From: Sinohyriopsis cumingii
Lineage: Eukaryota > Mollusca > Bivalvia > Unionida > Unionidae
Direction: 5' to 3'
Assembly: GCA_028554795.2 (NCBI GenBank)
Contig: CM068829.1
Location: 132,147,325-132,211,324, forward strand
Length of the DNA: 64,000 nt
Shown here one piece after another: positions 35,193 through 44,723 of this stretch. Each line of letters starts with the position of its first letter. The stretch's first letter is position 1. Under the pieces are notes generated by a model. The model did no database searches. It was given only the letters and a program-made list of their open reading frames with translations, and was not told the origin of the DNA. The translations under genes and the position numbers were made by a program.

Positions 35193-36113
35193 TTATACTG
35201 GAACGCGTCGCCACTGATTGTCTTTACGTCGTATTAGTTTGAGGACAGGCATGACACGTCGTGCAGGGGTACGTAACGGACTAAATCGAGCTAGTTCTTG
35301 CTTGGACAAATCCAGTAAACTTTGTAACATGCCCGATCTTTCTTGAACTTTGATTTTGGGAGAAGGTACTTTGTGAGCAGCAGCCACTGCCACTAAATTG
35401 GAAGGTCCTGCCACTGGGGAAGATCTTTTGGGGGTCATCAACGGAGAAGTTCTTGGTGTGATCAACGTTTCCAAGTACTCTTCAGTTCTGGGTGTCATTA
35501 ACGGAGAAGTGGACAAACGTGAAGCTGCCGGAGACGCAGTCACCGCCGTGGCAGGTCGTGGTTTGCGAGTGTAAGGTTGCGTCCTGGCCGAAGTGCCTCT
35601 CTTGCGACTAGTTTTCTGTGGACTTTTCTTTCTCTGGGGGCTTCTTTTCTTTTTCCGGGGTGGTGGTGGTGTCTGGTCAGAGGAGGGTCCTGCCACTGGA
35701 GACGTTCTCCGTGGGGACCTGGTCTTTTTCTTCTTGGGGCTTCGTTGGACTTTTGTCTTGGGTATAACTTTGGGGGCATTAGGATCCCATCTTAAGAGTG
35801 AGCGAATGATGACCCCTCCTAGAGTACCGCTCCCTCCAGGTGTCAAAATGATTTGTTTTTTGGTTTGAGTGTCGATGCGGGGATCGGCCATTTGGACCAA
35901 AGCGACTTTGTTTCGATCGAAAAAGCGTTTGGTTTGATGAGGAATCTGAATGATTCCTTGGAGTAATTGACGTGCCGTCACCGTGAACCATCGTAAGACT
36001 TCTTTGAGACTAGCTTCTAAGACACGAGCTCGTGTTTGTGGATCTTTTTCTCGACTGATGCCATACAAGGCACGAATCAATTTGACGGGAAGATGCGACT
36101 GAAGGGACGTCAT
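35193..36113 (-). CDS. Basic SP/KKK-repeat protein, element 2 (306 aa)
   Basis: Homologue of 10504-11451. Globular N-terminal third conserved (MTSLQSHLPVKLIRALYGIS); the low-complexity SPxKKK region is shorter, with PPPPRKKKRSP in place of a KKK block. C-terminal block conserved. Repeat-number variation indicates replication slippage. TATAAAAA at 36154-36161. Inferred virion DNA-binding protein. Confidence 0.55.
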   Translation of the reverse strand: MTSLQSHLPVKLIRALYGISREKDPQTRARVLEASLKEVLRWFTVTARQLLQGIIQIPHQTKRFFDRNKVALVQMADPRIDTQTKKQIILTPGGSGTLGGVIIRSLLRWDPNAPKVIPKTKVQRSPKKKKTRSPRRTSPVAGPSSDQTPPPPRKKKRSPQRKKSPQKTSRKRGTSARTQPYTRKPRPATAVTASPAASRLSTSPLMTPRTEEYLETLITPRTSPLMTPKRSSPVAGPSNLVAVAAAHKVPSPKIKVQERSGMLQSLLDLSKQELARFSPLRTPARRVMPVLKLIRRKDNQWRRVPV

Positions 36114-36167
36114 GTTCGCACTGAGAGTGAGACAGACGAAAAAGGGTCTGAGGTTTTTATAGATTTT

Positions 36168-36912
36168 TTATGGGGAGTGAAATGAAGTCGAGGACGGAGA
36201 CGTGTACAGGACAGGCCCTCCGTCTTGGCACCAGTGGTGAAACAAGTGGGTACGAAATCGCAAATCCTCGGGAGTCGTAGGTTTCAAATCGACGAGTAAA
36301 TAGGCGTGTGGCGTTTGAGTGGCATCGTCGTACGCCTGAGTCAGCCAAGGCGTTCCTAACTGTTTGGCTAAGACTTGCACTTGCGATTTATCTCGAGGGC
36401 TTTTAAACAAGACCACGTAATGCGCATTGAGACTGATGGTGCGATGGGTTTTACTTTGTTGAAACAAATTTTGGGGTGATGTAAACGACACTGGCATTAC
36501 GGTGATGCCCTTTCCGCGTGAACCACAGTTTAATTTCTTCTTCGTCTTCTCCTAACATGTCGTCGAAAATGACCAAATGGGTTAGACGGGAGTCAGAGAC
36601 GATGCCATCGTCTTCTTTAGGAATGCCTTCCACAAACACGATGGAATCGCCTTGACTTTCTCGCAAGAGGCTGTACGCCGATTGCCACTCTTTGTAACAC
36701 CACACGATTCGTTGAGGGGGTCGATCGATCAAATGATGTTTATGTTCGATCAAACGTTTGACGAATTCGGTTTTGCCTGAACCGCTAGGTCCAGCAATGA
36801 GCATGTTAAAGGGATGGCGAAGATACAAAGCCTCCCAACTGGCACGATCTAAGTGTTCGTCGATGACTTTGACAGTGGAGGAAGAGGGAGCAGAGACAGC
36901 AGAGGTAGCCAT
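36168..36912 (-). pseudogene. Packaging ATPase, one-base frameshift
   Basis: Starts MATSAVSAPSSSTVKVIDEH at 36912. Both nucleotide-binding motifs look ideal: Walker A GPSGSGKT (residues 41-48) and Walker B LVIFDD (113-118). An extra G in the run at 36473-36476, compared with element 1, shifts the frame after residue about 146, just past the sensor VYIT. The C-terminal third continues in the other frame to 36168. So element 2 keeps the motifs and loses the frame, while element 1 keeps the frame and has lost the motifs. Confidence 0.9.
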
Positions 36913-36958
36913 GGTGTGAGAAATGTCACTTGTGACACGAAAAACAAACAAGACAAGA

Positions 36959-36988
36959 GTTTATATACTTTTTCAGAACACGTTTATT
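36959..36988 (-). promoter_or_regulatory. ATPase TATA box and upstream AATAAA, element 2
   Basis: Minus strand AATAAA (36983-36988), then AAAGTATATAAACTC (TATA at about 36959-36966). Conserved with 12288-12317. Confidence 0.6.
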
Positions 36989-37132
36989 GAATGTTTCAAA
37001 CATGAATACGAAAGACAAAAATACATAAAAGCCAAAGGCTTAAGTACAAGAATAAAAGGCACATGATAACCATGAACGTGGAATAAACACAAGTGTCTGT
37101 ACAACATGTTTTGGGTAAAGTTCTAACCAGTT

Positions 37133-37414
37133 CTATAGTAGGGGTAAGGTCACACAAGTGTCCTCCCGAAAGGGTCTTTCAGGCCTGTCCACGACAGTCC
37201 TGTCCTGGGTGACGGGTTCTTCTGGCACCGTCACTAATACAGGTTGAAAAGTAACTTTTTTCCTTGAATAACTCTCGTGCATACTGGGTCGCCTCTTGTG
37301 TCCAAGCCTCAAAACCCTGGTCTCGGTGATGTCCAACATTTGACTCCTAACCAATCTGGTTTCTTCTACGTCAACGACATGGTAAGTTACTTCAATGAAC
37401 AACGAACTATCCAT
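37133..37414 (-). CDS. Rearranged small protein (93 aa) at deletion junction
   Basis: Residues about 46-90 (MHESYSRKKVTFQPVLVTVP and onward) match the middle of 12325-12669. The first 40 residues (MDSSLFIEVTYHVVDVEETR) have no counterpart there; they derive from sequence next to the PolB end. The C-terminal membrane helix of the element-1 frame is lost through a shorter G run. The start overlaps the PolB stop by 8 bp and uses its TATATAAAAAGG (37428-37439). The accessory block of about 2.1 kb, including BIR, is missing between these points. Product doubtful. Confidence 0.4.
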   Translation of the reverse strand: MDSSLFIEVTYHVVDVEETRLVRSQMLDITETRVLRLGHKRRPSMHESYSRKKVTFQPVLVTVPEEPVTQDRTVVDRPERPFREDTCVTLPLL

Positions 37415-40400
37415 CTTGCCTAGGGTTCCTTTTTATATACAGACCAATACCGACGTGACCGTACGGTAAGGTGAAGTGATTGGGAAGTCGCACTCGCTTC
37501 TGGTATACAATTTGATAGACTTTTTCCAAGGGTCGACTGACGATGTGGTGAGTGGGTAAACGTACAATCTTGTTGAGTTGATAGGTGGTCACTTTAAAGT
37601 TTCCATCCTCGCCCGATTGCAAGGCTTCTTTCAATACCCCAAAGTTGACCACTCGACTGGTACGATGATTCAGAGTCAGTCCTTTCACTTTGCACGTCGT
37701 GTGCACTTTTCCTTGTTTGTCCCGGTATTCGTAGCCGTAATTTTTGGGACCACCACTGACGAAACTTAGAATCTTGTCGTCGGGATGCTCGTCTGTCCAG
37801 GCTCCTAAACGGTCTCCTTCGATGTCAGGATGCTGTTGAATCGGGTGATGGATGTAAATGCAACTGTCCGTGTCAAAGTACAGGACGCGTTCTTCTAACA
37901 GTTCTAAAGCTTCGTACAATTTTAAGCGAGCATGAGCTGTCACGTAAGCCGCAATGATGACATTTCCAAAAGGGTCGTCTTGTACAAAGTCCAGATCTTC
38001 TTCGTAATTGACCAAGATCAAATCCTCTCGAACGACGTCCACGTGTTTCATGTATTTGGTTTTGTCGTGAATCATCTGGAAGTAGCGGGAAGGTTCTGTC
38101 AAATATTCCGTCTTGGGTAAACACGGTCGTTGTGCCATTTTACCCCACAAGCAATTTAACATCACTTTGGCAAACGATCGCCTGCCTTCGTTTTTTTCGA
38201 TGTGGTCTAAAGAGATGCCTTCTTGTGCGTAGTACTTCTCTTTGAATTGTATTTGGTCTTCGGGAGTGTGACACCAGGAAGGATAGCCGCTGGCTTCTTG
38301 CTTCAGTTTCAAAAAGGCATCCACGTAGTCGGTGAAAATGCCTTTCTGAGTAGGGTCACCCTTGTGGTACTGTTGTGTCTTGGGAAAGTGGCAAATTTCG
38401 TACACTTCTAACAGTTGGTATCCCATGTCCAGAGCTTTGAACAATTCCACGCTGACCCAGGTTCCCGTCAAGGCACGTTCTTCCTGGCTGTGATGGCAAG
38501 GTTGGTCCTGGTTGCACGTTTCGGCACAAGTACGGCACAATGGAAACATCAGTTTGCCTTGACAATGGTGAGGTAAGACGGGATGGTATAGGTTCGTGGG
38601 AGGCAAAACTTTACACTTGATCAAGCCTTCGTATTGTCGAATGTTTTTCAGGTCGATGTGTTCCGTGAACAATTGCCGGTGCCCTACAGGAAAGCGACAA
38701 TATTTGCACACGTAGGGATACAGCGAACACACGTCCAAGTATTTGATTTCTTCTCCTTTCTCTTCGTCGGCTTGGTACAGCAAACAGGTGGCATTGGTCC
38801 TTCCTCCGTACAAACTATCCCTCGGGTTCAGCGGGTCCATGAACTGGTAACTTTCCACGAGGCGTATAAACTCGGGATCGGTTTTCATACGGTGATCGTA
38901 CTCGTGTTCCCACATTTCCACCACTTGGTATCCTTGCTGTTCTAACTTTAGGCGTCGCTGACAAGTGTCCTGGTACAAGTCTTCCATGGTTCGTTGCAAA
39001 AACTGATTTTTAGTGTCACGGTCAGGGTAACAGACGGGACATCCGTGAAATAAGCAACCGTTAAACTCGTACACGATCTTGGGGTTTTCTAAGTCCCAGC
39101 CATCTACCGAATACGTTCCGATGGTCTTTTCGCCTCCTCCGTTGCGGGCATGCTGAATCCATTTGTCTTCCTTGTCGCACAAGTAATGTAACCAACGTAG
39201 GGCTTTGACCGAGTATTGACGCTTGACATAGTGGGTCGTTTGAGGACTGATGACAGCCACGGTCTTTTCAGGCATGAATCGTTGGCGGTACACTAAGGAA
39301 CACGCTTTGGCAATGGTGCAAGCTTCTTTCAAAGGATCGACCCCTCCGTGTTCCATGAACAGTTCTCGAAATTTTCCACAGCAACGTCGTAAAATGTCCA
39401 CTTCGGAACGACAATACTTTAACATTTCTTCCTGAAAGTCGAAGGGGTCAGAGGCATGAGCCTGGTACCAAGCGTAGAAATCTTCTCGTTGTTCGGTACG
39501 CATGTTGTCGGGGTCGTAATAGTGAGCCTCAGGTAAATGGGGTAGAACGGCATGTTGATTGGCTTCCGTATTGAAAAAGTGTGGAAAGTACCCTTTAGCC
39601 ATTTCTGTCATTCCAAACGTTTTAGGCATTCGACTCAAAGGCATGGCCAAGTAACTCATCGAATCTTTAAACTGTACTTGTCCCACTTGCATGAAAATGA
39701 TTTTGGCTCCGTTCAAAGTCACTTTAGGACGTTCGGTGCCTTGTTCCGTATAGTATCTGAGAAGAAACTGTCCATCGTATCCGGAGAAATTGTGAGCCAT
39801 CACCGTGGCATGACGATGACAATCTCCGTAACGTTCGATGTCCTCTTGGCTCCACGTGTTGTCGATGGGGTCTAAGACCCATTGGGCAAAATCGGCTAAC
39901 GTGTTTGGTCCCCGAAAGATTTTTTCACGTCCTCCAGGAATCTTGCTGCAGTGAGGGCAATGACTGCAGATAGGTTCTTGAATGCACTTCTCGCACGCTC
40001 GATGAGCCACGCAGAAATTAGGAATGTGAATGCCAGTCTCTTGCATGCATTCGAAATCGAAAAAGATGAAATTGCCTTTCTTCTTGTGACCGTCCTCTTT
40101 CTCTGGTGGGGGTTGGTATTTTTGCACGTAGCATTCGTGTTCCAAGTCCACGATGTGGTGACAAATGTGACATTTTTTCTTTCCTCGACATACGTGTGCC
40201 TTGGTACTATTGGTACGTATGCCTTGTCCACAGGTAGGGCACATTCTCAGCAGTTGACAAGCACATTTCTTCTGTGAACCTTGTGTTTTCAAATGTTGTT
40301 GGTAACAGGTAGGACTGACAAACGTGCGCAGACAAGTTGAACAAGGCACTGGTTCTTCGCTCAGACAGGGTGGAGAGGCCAAACATCCTGGGCATTTCCA

Positions 40401-41471
40401 TCCACAATGTTTGTGTTGCTCTCGATTGTTATAACCATAGTCACATTTCTCACAATAATAAACATATCCCAGGAATCCGGTGATACTGGTAATGGTATCG
40501 AAATGTTCATCGTGATGATAGACATGAATGTATTTTCCGTCCTTAAAATCTTGGCCTCGAAACAACAGAGACCCACGCATTTCTTGAGGGTGCACTTTCA
40601 AGGTGTAGCGTGGAGCTAGGGCATCTTGCAATTTTTGCATCTCAGGAATGCCACAGGGTGTGTCTTTGGACAGTCCGGCTTGTTGTAACAGGAGTTCTGC
40701 TTCGTTTCGTTGTTTGGCTCGGTCCGATCGTTGAATAGTTTTCCAGGTTCTTTTCCATTCTACCGTGTCGTTCTTGTTGGCATAGGTTCGTCCCACCACG
40801 ATGGCACGGGCTAAACACATCTGGTCTTGAGGGTTGTGAATTCGGACGAGACTTGTTTTGGTGTTGCGAAGGTTGTCCACCAATAACATCTTTTTGCGTC
40901 CTGTCCCTTGAGGAAGAGATACGTGGGCCATTTTCAGTGTGGCTTTACCATCGGTGATGTCAAACTGGTCATTAGATTTTTGTACGTGTTGAATCTTGTC
41001 CATGATTTTGGAAGGGGTTAGTTCTGCGGGTCTGCTAAACTCGATCCAAACAGGGGATTTCAAACCGTCGTGATCTATGGATAGTGTCAAGCGATCGTCT
41101 TCTTTGGCTTGACATTGTCGCTTGAGTGCGGTGAGCAAAGAATCCCACATCTCGGTGATAAACCCTTCTGCTTTCTCCAAGGGTACGTCGGCCTTGAAAT
41201 CTTTAAACTTCACCGTGTAGGTGTAAGCCGTGGTTCTAAATTTTCTAGAGGAGCGCTTTTCCGTCTCTCGAATGGAATAGTACTTTTCAGGGTTGACTAA
41301 GGGTGGTGAACTTGGTTTAGAGGGTTCGGATTCTGGTTCACTCATGTCCTCTTCAAAATCACTGGCATGAATTTGTGCCAAGATTTCAGCCCTGGTACGA
41401 GGCGATAGATCACGTTTCTGCCTCTTACTTTCTTCTTCTTCTTTCTTCTCGAATGAATAGGATCGTTTCAT
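37407..41471 (-). CDS. Protein-primed DNA polymerase B, intact (1354 aa)
   Basis: Replicates the linear element from protein-primed ends. Features in order: charged N-terminus; Cys/His-rich zinc region about residues 339-448 (YYCEKCDYGYNN, CPTCGQG, CHICHH); Exo I D472-x-E474 (FFDFEC), Exo II HNFSGYD (560-566), Exo III YCRSEVD (686-692). At about 800-860 sits an insertion with YEFNGCLFHGCPVCYP and MWEHEY, like the Vsr-type endonuclease domain found in Polinton polymerases. Pol A DVCSLYP (913-919), Pol B KVMLNCLWG (1102-1110), Pol C YFDTDS (1198-1203). Length is usual for the long Polinton type. Divergent promoter with the zinc-knuckle gene. Confidence 0.97.
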   Translation of the reverse strand: MKRSYSFEKKEEEESKRQKRDLSPRTRAEILAQIHASDFEEDMSEPESEPSKPSSPPLVNPEKYYSIRETEKRSSRKFRTTAYTYTVKFKDFKADVPLEKAEGFITEMWDSLLTALKRQCQAKEDDRLTLSIDHDGLKSPVWIEFSRPAELTPSKIMDKIQHVQKSNDQFDITDGKATLKMAHVSLPQGTGRKKMLLVDNLRNTKTSLVRIHNPQDQMCLARAIVVGRTYANKNDTVEWKRTWKTIQRSDRAKQRNEAELLLQQAGLSKDTPCGIPEMQKLQDALAPRYTLKVHPQEMRGSLLFRGQDFKDGKYIHVYHHDEHFDTITSITGFLGYVYYCEKCDYGYNNREQHKHCGWKCPGCLASPPCLSEEPVPCSTCLRTFVSPTCYQQHLKTQGSQKKCACQLLRMCPTCGQGIRTNSTKAHVCRGKKKCHICHHIVDLEHECYVQKYQPPPEKEDGHKKKGNFIFFDFECMQETGIHIPNFCVAHRACEKCIQEPICSHCPHCSKIPGGREKIFRGPNTLADFAQWVLDPIDNTWSQEDIERYGDCHRHATVMAHNFSGYDGQFLLRYYTEQGTERPKVTLNGAKIIFMQVGQVQFKDSMSYLAMPLSRMPKTFGMTEMAKGYFPHFFNTEANQHAVLPHLPEAHYYDPDNMRTEQREDFYAWYQAHASDPFDFQEEMLKYCRSEVDILRRCCGKFRELFMEHGGVDPLKEACTIAKACSLVYRQRFMPEKTVAVISPQTTHYVKRQYSVKALRWLHYLCDKEDKWIQHARNGGGEKTIGTYSVDGWDLENPKIVYEFNGCLFHGCPVCYPDRDTKNQFLQRTMEDLYQDTCQRRLKLEQQGYQVVEMWEHEYDHRMKTDPEFIRLVESYQFMDPLNPRDSLYGGRTNATCLLYQADEEKGEEIKYLDVCSLYPYVCKYCRFPVGHRQLFTEHIDLKNIRQYEGLIKCKVLPPTNLYHPVLPHHCQGKLMFPLCRTCAETCNQDQPCHHSQEERALTGTWVSVELFKALDMGYQLLEVYEICHFPKTQQYHKGDPTQKGIFTDYVDAFLKLKQEASGYPSWCHTPEDQIQFKEKYYAQEGISLDHIEKNEGRRSFAKVMLNCLWGKMAQRPCLPKTEYLTEPSRYFQMIHDKTKYMKHVDVVREDLILVNYEEDLDFVQDDPFGNVIIAAYVTAHARLKLYEALELLEERVLYFDTDSCIYIHHPIQQHPDIEGDRLGAWTDEHPDDKILSFVSGGPKNYGYEYRDKQGKVHTTCKVKGLTLNHRTSRVVNFGVLKEALQSGEDGNFKVTTYQLNKIVRLPTHHIVSRPLEKVYQIVYQKRVRLPNHFTLPYGHVGIGLYIKRNPRQDG

Positions 41472-41518
41472 CTTGAGTGCAAAACGTCAAATGACTCAAG
41501 TTCAAACACCATAGACTA

Positions 41519-41556
41519 ATTTATAGTCATGGCAAACCAGCGTATATAAAAAGGGT
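41519..41556. promoter_or_regulatory. Divergent promoter, PolB and zinc-knuckle gene, element 2
   Basis: Minus CTATAAAT (41519-41526) and plus TATATAAAAAGGG (from about 41543) in the same arrangement as element 1, about 50 bp and 55 bp from the two ATGs. Confidence 0.7.
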
Positions 41557-41604
41557 GTGTCTTGTCCTTTCACTATTCATTTCACTCTCAAACCGAGGAG
41601 AACG

Positions 41605-42087
41605 ATGGAAGAGACTAGCCAAATCGAACGTTTCGTCAGAGCTTTGCGAGGGGTCATTAGAAAATTCTCTTCAGACCAGCCGACAGACTACTCTCCTTCC
41701 TTTCGAGATAAGAGTCAGGATACTTGCTATACCTGTCAGAAGAAAGGGCATTGGTCTTCAGAGTGTCCAGACCGTCAAAAAAGAAAAAAAACAGGGGCTA
41801 AAAAAGACAAAAGTCAAGATACCTGTTATTATTGTAAAGAAAAAGGACATTGGTCTCCAGATTGCCCAAAAAAGAAACAAGAGGAGTCAAAAGAAAAGAA
41901 GGATTCTTCAGAAGAAGAGAGGGATTCTTCGGAAGAAGAGAGGGATTCTTCGAAAGAAGAGAGGGATTCTTCAGAGGAAGAAAGAAGACAATTCTATTTA
42001 AAAGAAGCAAAGAAACAGGAGAAGAAAAGAAGAAGGGAAGAAAATGAGGAAAAAACGGTGAAGAAATTCAAAAAACAGAGAGACTAA
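41605..42087 (+). CDS. CCHC zinc-knuckle protein, element 2 (160 aa)
   Basis: Homologue of 18976-19422, start at ATG 41605 (an upstream in-frame ATG lies in the 5' leader). Knuckles DTCYTCQKKGHWSSEC and DTCYYCKEKGHWSPDC are conserved at all eight ligands. The DSSEEER repeat is expanded to four copies (two in element 1), and FYLKEAKKQEKKRRREE follows. Expansion within a charged linker with constant knuckles fits a flexible nucleic-acid chaperone-like protein; that role is inferred. Its AATAAA is degraded (AATACA) near 42170. Confidence 0.8.
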   Translation: MEETSQIERFVRALRGVIRKFSSDQPTDYSPSFRDKSQDTCYTCQKKGHWSSECPDRQKRKKTGAKKDKSQDTCYYCKEKGHWSPDCPKKKQEESKEKKDSSEEERDSSEEERDSSKEERDSSEEERRQFYLKEAKKQEKKRRREENEEKTVKKFKKQRD

Positions 42088-42312
42088 ACAAGGAGAAAGA
42101 AGAAGTCAATGAACTTTTAATTAAAGTGTTGTGCTGTGAATTGGATTGTAAAAAATGGATAAAAGAATACATGAATGATATAAGGTAAGTGTCTTTGAGT
42201 TTTGATTTTAAAATAAGAAGCTACACTCACGCACTCATACACAGACACGTACTATAAGGGTAAAATGGGTGGGGTTTATTTTTGAGTTATTGGCAAATTG
42301 AAATTGTATTTC

Positions 42313-42346
42313 TTTTCGAGAAATGTGGGTGGCCCTGAAAAGGGCC
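42313..42346 (-). terminator. Histone-type 3' stem-loop, Gln-rich gene of element 2
   Basis: Minus strand: GGCCCTTTTCAGGGCC (42331-42346), ACCCA (42326-42330), then TTTCTCGAAAAGAAATA. 26 nt after the stop at 42372. Confidence 0.85.
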
Positions 42347-42371
42347 TTTTTATTTTGGTGTAGGGGTGAGT

Positions 42372-42932
42372 TTAACCTATCAACTTTAACTGCCTTAAGC
42401 CTTTGCCACGGCCAAGGCCTACTTCTGATGATTGGGTTGAAATCACTAAGGGTGGTACGATAGGCTTAGTCACAGGGTTGGCGTGTTTAGCTCGGGAAGG
42501 TCGTATTCTCTTCGGTCGTGATAAAGAAGTCTGATACATTTGTTTCAGACTTCTTAACTCCGCTAAAATGTCCAACAGTACCGTAGCCGTTTGATTTTCA
42601 CCCTCTTGTTTCTTTGCTGCTACTTCTTCTTGCTGTTGTTGCTGTTGTTTTTTTCTTACCTCTTCTTGTTGCTGTTGCTGTTGCTGTAGGAGAAAAGCTT
42701 GTTCCGCTTCCTTTTGTCGTTGCATAAATTTCTCCAATTCTTCTTTCTGTCTCTGTCTAAAATTCTCCACTTGCGGTAATGAAGAAGGTAACGAAGGTTC
42801 CGGAACAAATTCTTGCGAGGTAAGAAAATCCACAAAATCCCAATGTACCTCTTCTGAAAGTAAGTCCGGGTTCCCTTGGGCAGTCTCCCCTGCTGGTGCA
42901 CCCCAATGGATCGTTTTCTGAGTTTCCGTCAT
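42372..42932 (-). CDS. Gln-rich coiled-coil protein, element 2 (186 aa)
   Basis: Homologue of 19711-20289. Coiled coil with EQAFLLQQQQQQQEEVRKKQ and an added glutamine tract; the leucine-heptad helix (VLLDILAELRSLKQMYQTS) is unchanged; the Ser run near the C-terminus of element 1 is missing; the C-terminus GLGRGKGLRQLKLIG is conserved. Constant helix and tail against variable Gln/Ser tracts suggests that dimerisation and binding regions are under constraint. Divergent promoter with the 78-aa gene at 42970-43105. Stem-loop 26 nt downstream. Confidence 0.7.
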   Translation of the reverse strand: MTETQKTIHWGAPAGETAQGNPDLLSEEVHWDFVDFLTSQEFVPEPSLPSSLPQVENFRQRQKEELEKFMQRQKEAEQAFLLQQQQQQQEEVRKKQQQQQQEEVAAKKQEGENQTATVLLDILAELRSLKQMYQTSLSRPKRIRPSRAKHANPVTKPIVPPLVISTQSSEVGLGRGKGLRQLKLIG

Positions 42933-42969
42933 GTTGAATCACTGTCGCATAGATTGACTGCACACAAGC

Positions 42970-43107
42970 GCTAACGAATCTATATAGACCACGTGACGTC
43001 ACAGACTGTTCTCTTCGGATTGGATCCGAGCTGACTGAATTTTGTAACGCGTGTTCGGATTGGTGAATGAATTCAATCCGTTTCAATCCTTCCTGTACCT
43101 ATAAATA
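42970..43107. promoter_or_regulatory. Right-end divergent promoter, element 2
   Basis: Minus-strand TCTATATAGATT TATA, CACGTG fused to TGACGTCA near 42990-43001, two inverted CCAAT boxes (TTCGGATTGG near 43014-43023 and 43054-43063) and plus-strand CTATAAATAAGC near 43098-43109. All elements are conserved with element 1. Confidence 0.7.
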
Positions 43108-43151
43108 AGCGCAGTTCACTGCATTGATTCACCTGTTCTCGTCGCTTCAAG

Positions 43152-43388
43152 ATGTGGACCACAGTTGAGTCATCCACCCTTGTGTCTTCCATGATGTTTA
43201 GGACGGACATGCTCATGTATGTCAGGTCCAAGTGGACTGTTGTTGATAGGACAGATACTAGTCAATGGATGAGGAGAGTTTACATAGAAAGACAAGGATG
43301 TCTCAAGAGGGTACTTGTGTATGGACCGGCAGTTAGAAGGAGTTTAAGAAGAAGAAGAAGAAGATGTGACAGATGCCATCTATGTTAA
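43152..43388 (+). CDS. Arg-rich CxxC mini-protein, element 2 (78 aa)
   Basis: Homologue of 20509-20742, differing at about three residues plus one extra Arg (SLRRRRRRCDRCHLC). Such strong protein conservation, compared with the fast-changing left-end genes, points to a required function. The stop is 25 nt before the right-TIR stem-loop. Function unknown; the CxxCxxC end may bind metal. Confidence 0.7.
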   Translation: MWTTVESSTLVSSMMFRTDMLMYVRSKWTVVDRTDTSQWMRRVYIERQGCLKRVLVYGPAVRRSLRRRRRRCDRCHLC

Positions 43389-43403
43389 TATTAATATTAA
43401 CAT

Positions 43404-43795
43404 AAACCCAAAGGCCCTTTTCAGGGCCAGCCATATTTCTCGAAAAGAGATAGCCTTTCCATTGCCTACCCTTTTTTTAAATTTAAATTTAAATTTAAAT
43501 TTAAAAAAATAAAAAAAAAAATATCCCATATTCAATTCCCCTTGTCCCTAGACAGACCCAAACTCTATTCCCCATGTTCAATTCCCCTTGTCCCTAGAGT
43601 GACCCACGATTTTTCTCCATGTTCAATTCCCCTTGTCGCCAGAGTGACCCACGATTTTTCTCTATGTTAAATTTCCCTTGTCGCCAGAGTGACCCACGAT
43701 TTTTCTCCATGTTAAATTTCCATTGTCGCTAGAGTGACCCAGGGGTCTCTGTAATGCTAATTCCCATTGTCGCTAGGGTGACCCCATTTACTACT
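43404..43795 (-). repeat. Right terminal inverted repeat, element 2
   Basis: Inverted partner of 26541-26920, ending CCCCATTTACTACT. Subrepeats have the TTGTCGCTAGAGTGACCC core. It carries an AAATTT-type AT tract longer than the left copy, and the plus-strand stem-loop block at its inner end. Confidence 0.9.
43413..43450 (+). terminator. Histone-type 3' stem-loop in right TIR, element 2
   Basis: Plus strand: CAAA, GGCCCTTTTCAGGGCC (43413-43428), AGCCA (43429-43433), then TTTCTCGAAAAGAGATAG (43436-43453). 25 nt after the stop of the 78-aa gene. It shares the C-to-G change in the tail with the left TIR copy of the same element. Confidence 0.8.
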
Positions 43796-43990
43796 TCCAT
43801 GATTTAGCTCTAAATGTTTGGCTGAATCCTGTTTTCAAAGAGGGGCAGGTGATCCGGAAGTCACAGTACATTTGGGAGTGAAGTTTTCCAGTGTATGAAC
43901 AACGTACCAATAAAAAAAGCGAATACAATTCATATTTAACAAATGCCTAATCAGGCTGAGAAAGTGGATGGTAGAAATTTGAGGGGATGC
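43796..43990 (+). pseudogene. mariner-type transposase remnant, 3' part
   Basis: Resumes the transposase remnant cut at 26540: DLALNVWLNPVFKEG-like sequence matches the conserved SPDLAP-region and following WLFPKLKE-type segment of mariner. Degenerate, with stops. Its first 6 bp (TCCATG) are the target duplication of element 2. Confidence 0.7.
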
Positions 43991-44723
43991 ACTGATTTAC
44001 TATTTACTGATTAACTGTGTTGCACAACACACTAATACTCATAACCTGTACATATATTCTCATCGAATCTATAGGAAATGTCATTACAAACAGACAAACA
44101 GCATTATAGAAGTCACTATTTTTGATTTGTACCCAGGCGGATCAAGTCAAAATCGTAGAAGTCTTAAGAATTTTTGGTTTTTAATATCACTGAACTCGAC
44201 ATCACATTAGATGTAAAATAATGAGTGAAACTGTAATTATCCTTATTTGCAATTTCTGCTAACTGAAGTGATAAAAGAACGTTTACATTCCAATGTCATT
44301 GTCGTTGACACTGATTGGTCAGTAATGCTTAACCGTATCTTTATAAGTGGATTCTCGTGTGTTTTAAAGAAAGGTTGTAAAACAAATATCAAAGTTTTGG
44401 AATCGGGTCGCGGGCTGCTTCGTAAGTGGACGAAACCAGAGTGCCTCGTTCAGAGCAGGAACATCGCAGGAGCATCCATAAATACTTGGAGATAGACATC
44501 ACATTGAAAAGCCGATGACAAAACTGAAGAGTTTACACATTATTGGATATATCATGCTTAGTCAATGGGAGTTATGTGCCCAAACCCGGGCTGCCTCTGG
44601 CGGTTATTAAACAAGAGACCCTTTGATATCAAGTTCGACTCTTTTCCAACTAAGCTACATTTGGTTATAAGTCAACAGATACTGCCAAAAATGACCTTAA
44701 CAATAATTCAGTCAATTAACTAC
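43991..44723. other. Host intron 5, no gene seen
   Basis: Includes a possible SINE-like or tRNA-related fragment near 44560-44640 (AAGTTCGACTCTTTTCC), but no coding or confident RNA gene. Confidence 0.4.

Larger units (their letters stand above)
26541..43795 (-). mobile_element. Polinton/Maverick element 2 (17.3 kb, mostly intact)
   Basis: Terminal AGTAGTAAATGGGG (26541) and the inverted copy ending ...CCATTTACTACT (43795), bounded by a perfect 6-bp duplication TCCATG at 26535-26540 and 43796-43801. Gene order as in element 1. PolB, integrase, MCP, penton, membrane protein, both core-type proteins and all five stem-loop genes are open. Missing: protease, CYGC gene, BIR and the accessory paralogue pair. 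The ATPase has one frameshift. It sits in the same orientation as element 1 and the host gene, inside intron 5, and in a dead mariner copy. Confidence 0.95.
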
